A DNA stretch of 64,000 bases from Raineyella sp034933565 (lineage in GTDB: Bacteria; Actinomycetota; Actinomycetes; Propionibacteriales; Propionibacteriaceae), in contig NZ_JAYFNG010000002.1 of NCBI RefSeq assembly GCF_034933565.1, positions 124,001 through 188,000 on the forward strand, given 5' to 3'. Below the pieces are notes generated by a model. It worked only from the letters and a program-made list of their open reading frames with translations, made no database searches and was not told where the DNA came from. Made by a program: the position numbers and the translations under genes. The number at the start of each line of letters is the position of its first letter. Within the stretch, counting starts at the first letter, position 1. Positions 57,779 through 64,000 of the stretch are shown one piece after another.

Positions 57779-57915
57779 GGCCATGGCGGATGCCCCGGTG
57801 GTTGCCTGGCGGATGCCCCTGGGGCTCCCGATGTCCACCGGCCGGCGCTGGCGGAGGCCCTGGGGTCCTGGCGGACGATCCCGGGGTCCCTGTCCGCTGG
57901 TGCTGGCGGATGCCC
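57779..57915. repeat. Degenerate CTGGCGGATGCCCC repeats
   Basis: Copies near 57781, 57805, 57846 (variant), 57871 (variant) and 57905 in the gap between the feo promoter and the cysA stop. Irregular spacing; no gene. Confidence 0.5.
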
Positions 57916-57920
57916 CTGTC

Positions 57921-58928
57921 TCAGATCACCCAGTCGTCGAAGGTCGCGGTGGACGGGTCCCGGTCGGCGGTGGCGAACACCTGGTCGCCGACGGCCAGCC
58001 CCAGGTCGTTCGCGTCGGCCCGGGTGAGGGCCACCGTGAAGCCCTCGCCGGTGGCGAGGGTGACCAGTTCGACCCGGGTCTCGAAGCCCAGGTGGGTGAC
58101 CCGTTCGACGACCGCACGCTCGGTCACCATGTCCTCCGACCAGGCCGGATGCACCGGCGAGCCGTCCGGGACCTTGCGCAGGTGGATGTGCTGCGGGCGC
58201 ACCAGCGCGTTGCCGAGCCGGGACACCGAGCCGAGGAAGCCCATCACGAAGGCGTTGGCCGGGTGGTCGTAGAGGTCGGTCGGTTCGCCGACCTGCTCCA
58301 GCCGGCCCTGGTTGAGCACGGCGATGTTGTCGGCGACGTCGAGCGCCTCCTCCTGGTCGTGGGTGACCAGGATGGTCGTCACGTGCACCTCGTCGTGGAG
58401 GTGGCGCAGCCAGTCGCGCAGTTCGGCCCGTACCTTCGCATCGAGCGCGCCGAACGGCTCGTCGAGCAGCATCACCTGCGGCTGGATCGCCAGCGCCCGG
58501 GCCAGCGCCATCCGCTGGCGCTGCCCGCCGGACAGCTGCGCCGGGTAGCGGTCCTGCAGCCCGCCGAGGCCGACCAGCTCGAGCAGTTCGTCGACCCGGG
58601 AGCGGATCGCCGCCTTGGACTCCTTGCGGATCGTCAGCCCGAAGCCGACGTTGTCGCGTACGGTCATGTGCCGGAACGCGGCGTAGTGCTGGAACACGAA
58701 GCCGATCCCGCGCCGCTGCGGTGGCACGTCGGTGACGTCGCGGCCCTCGATCTCGATCCGTCCGGAGTCGAGGACCTCCAGCCCGGCGATCGCCCGCAGC
58801 AGGGTCGACTTGCCCGAGCCGGACGGGCCGAGCAGGGCGGTCAGTGAGCCGGCGGGCACGTCCAGGCTGACGTCGTCGAGCGCCCGGAAGTCGCCGTAGT
58901 CTTTGACCGCGTTGGTGACGGTGATCAT
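57921..58928 (-). CDS. cysA: Sulfate/thiosulfate ABC transporter, ATP-binding subunit
   Basis: 335 residues. Walker A GPSGSGKST (about 34-42), Q-loop FVFQHYAAF, ABC signature LSGGQRQRMALARAL (about 132-146), Walker B MLLDEPFGALDAKVRAEL, and the H-loop VTHDQEEALDVAD; the C-terminal ~95 residues form a TOBE-like domain with VRPQHIHL. It drives sulfate import with the two permeases encoded just upstream. The ATG overlaps the cysW stop. Last gene of the operon. Confidence 0.93.
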   Translation of the reverse strand: MITVTNAVKDYGDFRALDDVSLDVPAGSLTALLGPSGSGKSTLLRAIAGLEVLDSGRIEIEGRDVTDVPPQRRGIGFVFQHYAAFRHMTVRDNVGFGLTIRKESKAAIRSRVDELLELVGLGGLQDRYPAQLSGGQRQRMALARALAIQPQVMLLDEPFGALDAKVRAELRDWLRHLHDEVHVTTILVTHDQEEALDVADNIAVLNQGRLEQVGEPTDLYDHPANAFVMGFLGSVSRLGNALVRPQHIHLRKVPDGSPVHPAWSEDMVTERAVVERVTHLGFETRVELVTLATGEGFTVALTRADANDLGLAVGDQVFATADRDPSTATFDDWVI

Positions 58929-59731
58929 CGTTGCTTCTTCCAGTGGTCGAGCAGGGTGGTGGCGACGAGGGTGAGGAGCGCCAGGCCCATCAGGACGGTC
59001 GCGGCGGCGTACGCCCCGTAGGTGTTGTGGTCCTCCACGAAGCGGGCGTGCACCAGCAGGGTCAGGGTCTGCGAGACGCCGGGGAGGTTGGACGAGACCA
59101 GCAGCACCGCGCCGTACTCGCCCAGTGCCCGGGAGAGGGTCAGCACTGTGCCGTACGTCAGGCCCCAGCGGATGCCGGGCAGGGTGATCCGCCAGAAGAT
59201 CTGGCGGCGGGTGGCGCCGAGGGTGGCGGCGGCCTGTTCCTGGTCGCGGCCGATCTCGCGGATCACCGGCTCGACCTCGCGGACGACGAACGGCATCGTC
59301 ACGAACGCGGTGGCCAGCACCATCCCGGGCAGCGCGTAGACGATCCGGATGCCGTGCTGCGGCAGCCAGCCGAACCAGCCGTTGACGCCCCACAGGGCGA
59401 TCATCGCCACGCCGGCGACCACCGGGGAGACGGCGAACGGCAGGTCGACCACGGTCTGCAGCAGTGCCTTGCCGGGGAACCGGCCGCGGGCCAGTGCGAG
59501 CGCGGTGATGACACCGAAGACGACGTTCAGTGGCAGGACGATGGCGATGATCAGCAGGGTGAGGTTGAGCGCCGAGATCGCCGCCGGGGTGGTCACCCAG
59601 GACCACCAGGTGCGCAGCCCGGCGCCGAACGTCCGGACCAGGATCATCCCGACCGGGACGGCGACCAGCACGCCCAGGTAGGCGAAGGTGGCCAGCCGCA
59701 GGCTCCAGCGCAACGTACGGGTCTGTCTCAT
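58925..59731 (-). CDS. cysW: Sulfate ABC transporter permease CysW
   Basis: 268 residues, six helices. It has LTLLIIAIVLPLNVVFGVITALALARGRFPGKALLQTVVDLPFAVSPVVAG, typical of CysW, and the EAA-type loop EQAAATLGATRRQIFWRITLPGIRWGL contacting the ATPase. The C-terminus ends DHWKKQR. It overlaps cysA by ATGA, while the gap to cysT upstream is about 105 bases and holds repeated sequence. Confidence 0.92.
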   Translation of the reverse strand: MRQTRTLRWSLRLATFAYLGVLVAVPVGMILVRTFGAGLRTWWSWVTTPAAISALNLTLLIIAIVLPLNVVFGVITALALARGRFPGKALLQTVVDLPFAVSPVVAGVAMIALWGVNGWFGWLPQHGIRIVYALPGMVLATAFVTMPFVVREVEPVIREIGRDQEQAAATLGATRRQIFWRITLPGIRWGLTYGTVLTLSRALGEYGAVLLVSSNLPGVSQTLTLLVHARFVEDHNTYGAYAAATVLMGLALLTLVATTLLDHWKKQR

Positions 59732-59806
59732 GACGCGTCCTTGCTCGTGGCGGCCCTCATGGCGGCTCCTCGTTCCGGGCCGGTCGTGGCGGTTTCTCGT
59801 TCCGGG

Positions 59807-59857
59807 CGGCTCATGACGCCTCCTCGCGGCCGGCGGCTCATGACGCCTCCTCGCGGC
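59807..59857. repeat. 27-base duplication at the cysT stop
   Basis: A 24-base segment starting CGGCTCATGACGCCTCC occurs at 59807-59830 and 59834-59857. The inner copy contains the cysT stop codon; the outer copy lies in the cysT-cysW gap and repeats the EEAS-stop coding. Confidence 0.75.
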
Positions 59858-60791
59858 GCTGCGTCCGGTCGGAGACCAGGCGCAGGGTGGTGAGCACCGC
59901 GAACGAGACCACCAGCAGCACCACCGACACCGCCGCCGCGGAGGCCGGGTCGCCGACCTCGATCAGCTGCTGGATGTACTGCGAGGCGATCTGGGTGCGG
60001 CCCGGCAGGTTGCCACCGATCAGCACCACCGAGCCGAACTCGCCGATCGCGCGGGCGAACGACAGCCCGGTCCCGCTGGCGACGGCAGGCAGCAGCACCG
60101 GCCAGATGATCCGGCGGAAGATGGTCCACCCCGGCGCGCCGAGGGAGGCGGCGGCCTCCTCGGCGTCGTCGTCGAGCTCGCGCATCACCGGCTGGACGGC
60201 CCGGACGACGAACGGCAGGGTGACGAACGCCAGCGCCATCGCCACGCCGGCCCGGGTGCCGGCCAGGTGTACGCCGACCGGGCTCTCCGGCCCGTAGAGG
60301 GACAGCAGCACGATGCTGGCGACGATCGTCGGCAGCGCGAACGGCAGGTCGATCAGTGCGTCGATGAGCTGCTTGCCGCGGAAGTCGTCACGGACCAGCA
60401 CCCAGGCGATCACCGTGCCGGCCACCGCGTTGAGCAGCGCGACCCCGGCGGCCAGGGCGAGGGTGATGCCGAGCGCGGCGAGGGCGCTGGGGCGGGTGAC
60501 CGCGGCCCAGAAGCCGCGGGGGCCGCCGGTCAGGCTGGTCGCGACCAGCGCGGCGATCGGCAGGGCGACGAGGATGCTGACCCACAGCACGACGACGCCG
60601 AGGGCCGCCGGGCTGACCCCGAACCGTACGCGTTCGCCCGGTGGCCGGGACCGCCGGGCCCCGGTGCGCCCACCGGGGTCCTGGTCAGGGGCGCGGCCAT
60701 CCGGGCTCTGGCTGTCGGGTTCGGGCCCGGGGCCGGGGCCCGGGTCCGGGTCCGGGTCCGGGCCGCGAGGAACGTCAGTGGACAGACTCAC
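59838..60791 (-). CDS. cysT: Sulfate ABC transporter permease CysT
   Basis: 317 residues. A low-complexity Asp/Pro/Gly tail (about residues 9-50) precedes the CysT core: six helices, LTLALAAGVALLNAVAGTVIAWVLVRDDFRGKQLIDALIDLPFALPTIVA, and the EAA-like loop EEAAASLGAPGWTIFRRIIWPVLLP, plus RAIGEFGSVVLIGGNLP, which is characteristic of sulfate/molybdate-type permeases. The GTG follows GAGGTGACACC, four bases after the binding-protein stop. Confidence 0.92.
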   Translation of the reverse strand: MSLSTDVPRGPDPDPDPGPGPGPEPDSQSPDGRAPDQDPGGRTGARRSRPPGERVRFGVSPAALGVVVLWVSILVALPIAALVATSLTGGPRGFWAAVTRPSALAALGITLALAAGVALLNAVAGTVIAWVLVRDDFRGKQLIDALIDLPFALPTIVASIVLLSLYGPESPVGVHLAGTRAGVAMALAFVTLPFVVRAVQPVMRELDDDAEEAAASLGAPGWTIFRRIIWPVLLPAVASGTGLSFARAIGEFGSVVLIGGNLPGRTQIASQYIQQLIEVGDPASAAAVSVVLLVVSFAVLTTLRLVSDRTQRREEAS

Positions 60792-60795
60792 GGTG

Positions 60796-62160
60796 TCACC
60801 TCGTCGCTTCGCTGTAGATCGCCGTGATGGCGCCGGTGTCCTTGGCGAACAGGCCGGAGGTCACCGCGTTCCAGCCGCCGAGGTCGGCCACGGTCCACAC
60901 CGTGCCGAGCGGCGGGAACCCGGCGGCGTGGGCGGCCGCCACGGTCGGGTCGACCGGGCGGTAGCCGACGCGTGCGAGCACCTCCTGGCCGGCGGGGGTG
61001 GCGGCGAAGTCGACGAACCGCTGCGCGGCCTCCTGGTGCGGCGAGGTGCTCACCGCGGCGAGCGGAGCCTCGATCCGGACGGTCTGCTGAGGCACGACGT
61101 ACTCGACGTCGTCGCCCTTGCCGATCGCGGCGATCGCCTCGTTCTCGTAGCTGAGCAGCACGTCGCCATGGCCCTGCCGGAAGGTCTCGGTGGCATCGGA
61201 GCCCGAGGAGGGTCGGGTGCTGACGTGGTCGTGCACCAAGGAGCGTACGTAGTCCAGGCCGGCCTGCTTGTCCTGCCCCCCGTGGCTCGTGGCGGCGTAC
61301 GGGGCGAGCAGGTTCCACTGTGCCGAGCCGGAGCTGAGCGGGTTGGGCGTGACGACGTCGATGCCGGGGCGGAGCAGGTCACTCCAGTCATGGATGTCCT
61401 TCGGGTTGCCCGTGCGGACGACCATCACCACCACCGAGGTGACCGGCGTGCCGTGGTAGGCCCCGGAGCTCCACGAGGCGTCGACCATGCCGGCGTTCAC
61501 CAGCCGGGTGAGGTCGGGGGTGATGGAGAAGCTCACCACGTCGGCGGGGGCGCCGGCGACGACCTTGCGGGACTGGTCGCCGGAGGCCCCGTACGAACTG
61601 AGCACGGTGACCTTCGCCCCCTCCGGGGTGGTGGCGTACGCCTTGGCGAGGGCCTCGAAGCCCGGCTTGGCGACCGAGAACGCATAGAGGTTGAGCACCT
61701 GGCCGCCTGCCGGGGCGGCCGCCGCGCCCGGAGTGTCGCTCGACCCGCCCGCGCAACCGGCCAGGGAGGCCACGAGCACCAGGCAGGCCAGCAGCAGCCC
61801 CAGTGGTCCGGTCCGTCGCCGGGGGGCGGGACCGTGGTCGGCCGAGTGACCGGGGCAGCCTCTGATGTTGCCCCCTCGGCGGTCGTTGCCCTCTGGAAGG
61901 ACCTTGCCGACTGGGACATTGCTCCCTGGGGTGCTGCCCTCTGGGGTGCTGCTCTTCGGGGTGCTGCTCTTCGGGGTGCTGCCCGCTGGGACATTGCTCC
62001 CTCGGACATTGCCCGCTGGGACCTCGCGCCCGGGGGCGCTGCCCGCTGGGACCTCGTAGTTGGCCGAGCGTCCGCGGCGTCGTTCGGGACCGGCGGAGTC
62101 GCCGGAGCCCGGCCGTGGGGCGCTGCCACGCTGGCAGGCTCGGGGCTGCGAGTCGGGCAT
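60796..62160 (-). CDS. Sulfate/thiosulfate-binding lipoprotein with long N-terminal extension
   Basis: 454 residues. Residues 114-136 are a lipoprotein signal (RRRTGPLGLLLACLVLVASLAGC, lipid on Cys 136), and the mature part is a type II sulfate-binding protein (NLYAFSVAKPGFEALAKAY, SYGASGDQSRKVVAGAPADVV, NPLSSGSAQWNLLAPYA, LLSYENEAI). Ahead of the signal lie about 113 residues rich in Pro/Gly/Ser with pentapeptide repeats. No ATG, GTG or TTG occurs in frame between residue 1 and the hydrophobic core, and GGAGG lies four bases before the ATG at 62160, so the extension seems genuine. First gene of the sulfate operon. Confidence 0.88.
   Translation of the reverse strand: MPDSQPRACQRGSAPRPGSGDSAGPERRRGRSANYEVPAGSAPGREVPAGNVRGSNVPAGSTPKSSTPKSSTPEGSTPGSNVPVGKVLPEGNDRRGGNIRGCPGHSADHGPAPRRRTGPLGLLLACLVLVASLAGCAGGSSDTPGAAAAPAGGQVLNLYAFSVAKPGFEALAKAYATTPEGAKVTVLSSYGASGDQSRKVVAGAPADVVSFSITPDLTRLVNAGMVDASWSSGAYHGTPVTSVVVMVVRTGNPKDIHDWSDLLRPGIDVVTPNPLSSGSAQWNLLAPYAATSHGGQDKQAGLDYVRSLVHDHVSTRPSSGSDATETFRQGHGDVLLSYENEAIAAIGKGDDVEYVVPQQTVRIEAPLAAVSTSPHQEAAQRFVDFAATPAGQEVLARVGYRPVDPTVAAAHAAGFPPLGTVWTVADLGGWNAVTSGLFAKDTGAITAIYSEATR
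61913..62062 (-). repeat. 15-base in-frame repeats in the binding-protein gene
   Basis: About ten 15-base units (for example 61943-61957 and 61958-61972, identical GGGGTGCTGCTCTTC), each coding a pentapeptide such as STPKS or NVPAG in the N-terminal extension. Confidence 0.8.
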
Positions 62161-62187
62161 GCGACCTCCGGGTTCAATATAAGTACA

Positions 62188-62244
62188 GGTTAAATAGTCG
62201 TTAACCGACATTGATTATAGGAATAAGCCTCCACCCCGAGGCAA
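62188..62244 (-). promoter_or_regulatory. Promoter and operator of the sulfate operon
   Basis: On the minus strand a perfect TATAAT (62214-62219) and a TTGCCT (62239-62244) are 19 bases apart. Just downstream, in the leader, GGTTAA and TTAACC flank seven bases (62188-62206), an operator-like palindrome. The whole stretch is clearly AT-rich against the background. Confidence 0.55.
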
Positions 62245-62354
62245 GCCGGCCCACCATCCGGGCGAGGGGGCAGGGTGTACTGTGCACCAGCTCAGGCCTG
62301 AGTCAGTCAAAGTTGGTGTCAGTCAAGGTCGGTGTCGGTGAAGGCCGGCGCCGT

Positions 62355-62486
62355 GTGAAGGTCAGCCCCGTGTGAAGGTCCGCCCGACGTGAAGGTCAGC
62401 CCCTACGTGAAGGTCAGCCCCGACGTGAAGGTCAGCCCTGACGTGAAGGCGTGAAGGTCCGCCCCGACGTGAAGGTCAGTGTGGAT
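62355..62486. repeat. 17-18-base GTGAAGGTC repeats, eight copies
   Basis: Units of the type GTGAAGGTCAGCCCCGAC begin at 62355, 62372, 62389, 62407, 62425, 62443 (short), 62451 and 62469. Confidence 0.85.
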
Positions 62487-62676
62487 GCGAGGTCGGTCCT
62501 GGCGTGGAGGTCGGCTCTGGCCGGACCCAGGTGGGTGCCGTACGGGGGCGGTAATGCCCAAACGCGACCTGGAATGTGCATACGCTGCGGGATTTCCGCC
62601 CGCGAACAGTAAGTCAGGCAGCGTTTGGAAGTGGGGCAGCGTTTGGCTGACACATGGCTCCGGTTGGACCGCCCTG

Positions 62677-62735
62677 GTTCTCTGCCTGGCCCTGGCCCTG
62701 GCTCTCTGCCCGGCCCTGGCTCTCTGCCCAGGCCT
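62677..62735. repeat. Short repeats of GGCTCTCTGCCC
   Basis: Copies at 62701 and 62719 are 18 bases apart; a variant occurs at 62677. Pyrimidine-rich on the plus strand. Confidence 0.6.
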
Positions 62736-62830
62736 GACCCCTGCCTGGCCCTCCTGCCTGGGGTGGCCCCGCGCCGGGCCTGCTTCCTTACGCGACCACG
62801 CCAACCCGAGCCCATCCTGCTTGTTCCCCC

Positions 62831-62942
62831 GCCGGGCCGGCCGCCGCCCTCGACTTGGCCCCTCCTCGGGGTGGCCCTCGACACCGCCGGGCCGGCCCCC
62901 CGCCCTCGACTTGGCCCCCTCCCCGGGGTGACCCTCGACACC
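62831..62942. repeat. Tandem pair of about 56 bases
   Basis: 62831-62885 and 62886-62942 both run from GCCGGGCCGGCC through CGCCCTCGACTTGGCCCC to CCCTCGACACC; further CCCTCGACACCG copies follow near 62998 and 63028. Confidence 0.8.
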
Positions 62943-63071
62943 GCCGACCCTGGACCTGGCCCGACCCTGACCCTTCTCCAGGTGACCTGACACCTGGCCC
63001 TCGACACCGTCGATCCCCGACACCCGGCCCTCGACACCGCCGAACCCCGGCGAGGGGCGGCACCTGGCTCC

Positions 63072-63077
63072 TAGAGT
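63072..63077 (+). promoter_or_regulatory. Leaderless -10 box for the small membrane protein
   Basis: TAGAGT, six bases, then the ATG at 63084. Confidence 0.5.
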
Positions 63078-63083
63078 TGGGGC

Positions 63084-63515
63084 ATGAAGGTCCTCAAGTG
63101 GCTTCTGGTCCTCGTCGGCGTCGCCGCCCTCATCGGGACGATCGTCTACACGTACCTGGGATGGCTCGACCTGCAGCGACTCATCGCTGCGGCCGAGTCG
63201 ATGCGCAGCGCGCCCCAGCCGAACCCGGGTCAGGAGATCGTCATCGCCATCAGTCTGGCCCTGGCCAGCGGGTTGGGGATCGGCTTCGGCCTGGGCATGC
63301 CGCGGCGTACGGCCGGGCGGATCCGCAAGGAGACCCTGGAGTCGTCGGCGGCTGCCCGGGAGGCCGACATCCGCCAGCGTGCCGCCGGCGGATCAGGCGG
63401 TGCGGCATCAGGTGGTGCGGCCGGGTCAGGTGGAGCCGGTGGTGCTGGTGGATCAGGTGGAGCGGACGGTGCGGGCGGCCCGGCCGGTCCGGCGGATCCC
63501 GGGCGACAGGGCTGA
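63084..63515 (+). CDS. Small membrane protein with Gly/Ala-rich tail
   Basis: 143 residues. Helix 1 lies at about 5-27 (LLVLVGVAALIGTIVYTYLG), helix 2 at about 51-72 (IVIAISLALASGLGIGFGLGM), then a basic stretch (RRTAGRIRKE) and a 45-residue Gly/Ala/Ser-rich tail with GGAGGAGGSGGADGAGG-type text. I do not recognise the family. It has a leaderless start and is followed after three bases by another gene, so the two are probably co-transcribed. Confidence 0.75.
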   Translation: MKVLKWLLVLVGVAALIGTIVYTYLGWLDLQRLIAAAESMRSAPQPNPGQEIVIAISLALASGLGIGFGLGMPRRTAGRIRKETLESSAAAREADIRQRAAGGSGGAASGGAAGSGGAGGAGGSGGADGAGGPAGPADPGRQG

Positions 63516-63518
63516 CCG

Positions 63519-63911
63519 GTGACCAGTCTTGCCGATGTGGAGCACATCCTGGTCACCTCCTATCCGCCGCACGCCGATCCGGTCACCTCGATCGAACGGG
63601 TGGCCGCGCTGGCCGACCACCGGCTCGCCTACTGGCTGCCTGACAGCACCGGCGCGGCGGAACGCTTCGACGCCGGCCCGGTGGTGAGCGTACGGCCCTG
63701 TTCCCGCAGCGGGAAGCCGAAGCTGGAGGAACCGGTCCGCGAAGGCCGGGCCTCGGTGGTGACCGAGGGAGCCGTGTTCGACGAGGCGAAGACCGCGATC
63801 AAGGAGAAGTACGGCCTGGCGGCGACGGTCGCGGCGGCCGTGGATCGGGCCCGGGAGCTGTTCGGGGAGCGTACGCCCGAGGCTGTCGTGCTCCTCGACA
63901 TCATCGGCTGA
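63519..63911 (+). CDS. PPOX-like (pyridoxamine-phosphate-oxidase fold) small protein
   Basis: 130 residues. The segments HRLAYWLPDSTGAAERFDAGPVVSVRPCSRSGKPK and VREGRASVVTEGAVFDEAKTAIKEKYGL follow the order seen in split-barrel F420- or FMN-dependent oxidoreductases of the PPOX class (a V-x-PC-x-x-x-G strand, then a G-x-A strand and an acidic helix ending KYG). Cofactor binding is not proven, and the protein lacks part of the usual N-terminus (FRRDGTP-like strand). GTG start three bases after the previous stop; GGCTGACC upstream gives only a weak ribosome site. Confidence 0.65.
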   Translation: MTSLADVEHILVTSYPPHADPVTSIERVAALADHRLAYWLPDSTGAAERFDAGPVVSVRPCSRSGKPKLEEPVREGRASVVTEGAVFDEAKTAIKEKYGLAATVAAAVDRARELFGERTPEAVVLLDIIG

Positions 63912-63935
63912 CCGCTGACCGCTGACCGCTGACCG
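63908..63935. repeat. GCTGACC x4 heptamer repeat
   Basis: Four perfect 7-base units directly at the stop codon of the PPOX-like gene (the first includes the TGA). Confidence 0.7.
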
Positions 63936-64000
63936 CGCCGGTTCGACATCGTCGGGCTGTGGCGACCGCTTGACATCAGCGGCTTGCCGCTGCCTTGTCT

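Larger units (their letters stand above)
62230..63071. other. Repeat-rich non-coding region
   Basis: About 840 bases without a supported gene: 17-18-base GTGAAGGTC repeats, a less repetitive segment (62490-62660) with GGCAGCGTTTGG duplicated at 62617 and 62635, CTGGCTCTCTGCCC repeats, and a 56-base tandem pair. Frames that stay open here are repeat artefacts. Confidence 0.6.

Noticed and set aside
62403..63037. Minus-strand genes of about 200 codons in the terminal repeat region
   Set aside because: The proteins consist of the translated repeats (SGLTFT and Arg/Gly/Pro runs) and lack a credible start.
1..64000. tRNA, rRNA, tmRNA, prophage, transposase or integrase genes
   Set aside because: None was recognised on reading either strand; short RNAs could still be missed without a covariance search.

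Overview
The window is a high-GC actinobacterial chromosome segment. Four things point that way: the cca / DUF6049 / murJ-pseudokinase / sigM block known from mycobacteria and relatives, an actinobacterial Tad (Flp) pilus operon, DtxR-, GlxR- and LldR-like DNA sites, and many genes whose start codon sits six bases after a TANNNT box, as in leaderless actinobacterial transcripts. Lactate dehydrogenase, a 2-oxoacid dehydrogenase E1 set, acetate permease, fumarase and sulfide:quinone reductase would fit a Propionibacteriaceae-like facultative anaerobe, but that family assignment is inference. I see no tRNA, rRNA, CRISPR array, insertion sequence or prophage.

Layout. 0-2.5 kb: end of an unknown gene, L-lactate dehydrogenase, and a luciferase-like flavin oxidoreductase. 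2.5-10.5 kb: cell-envelope block on the minus strand (DUF6049 protein, MurJ flippase fused to a pseudokinase, ECF sigma factor SigM, and a small protein in the slot of the anti-sigma factor), divergent from cca. 10.9-19.8 kb: a nine-gene Tad pilus operon, almost every junction a 4-base stop/start overlap, ending in a large LysM/BTAD membrane protein. 19.9-24.4 kb: 2-oxoacid dehydrogenase E1 alpha and beta with a free-standing lipoyl domain, then a DUF485/ActP acetate permease pair behind a GlxR-like site. 25-30 kb: DUF2207 protein, MscS channel, thiM-thiE, and an AAA ATPase. 30.2-34.4 kb: sbcDC. 34.5-40.5 kb: an NCS2 nucleobase/urate permease fused to OHCU decarboxylase, a ketopantoate reductase-like gene, a TetR-GAPDH operon behind 15-bp iterons, and a DUF5134 protein. 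40.8-45.7 kb: hypothetical protein, aminotransferase, universal stress protein, fumarase. 45.9-48.2 kb: SQR / DsrC-like / DsrE sulfur operon behind a CsoR/CstR-like palindrome. 48.3-53.8 kb: GntR regulator, TfdB-like phenol monooxygenase, MHS transporter, and a divergent FUSC-type aromatic exporter. 53.8-54.65 kb: three unrelated minisatellites. 54.7-57.6 kb: feoA-feoB-nfu behind a DtxR-like palindrome. 57.9-62.2 kb: sulfate ABC transporter (binding lipoprotein, CysT, CysW, CysA). 62.2-64 kb: repeat-rich non-coding DNA and two small genes.

How it fits together. Central carbon genes (ldh, E1, ActP, GAPDH, FumC) are interleaved with redox and sulfur functions (SQR, DsrE/DsrC-like, sulfate uptake, Feo/Nfu for iron-sulfur supply) and envelope biogenesis (SigM, MurJ, Tad pili). 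The least ordinary items are the urate-permease/OHCU-decarboxylase fusion, a pilus pseudopilin that seems to start at CTG inside a CTGA overlap, the palindrome-controlled sulfide operon, the TetR-GAPDH operon with an iteron operator, and the dense minisatellites in several intergenic gaps.
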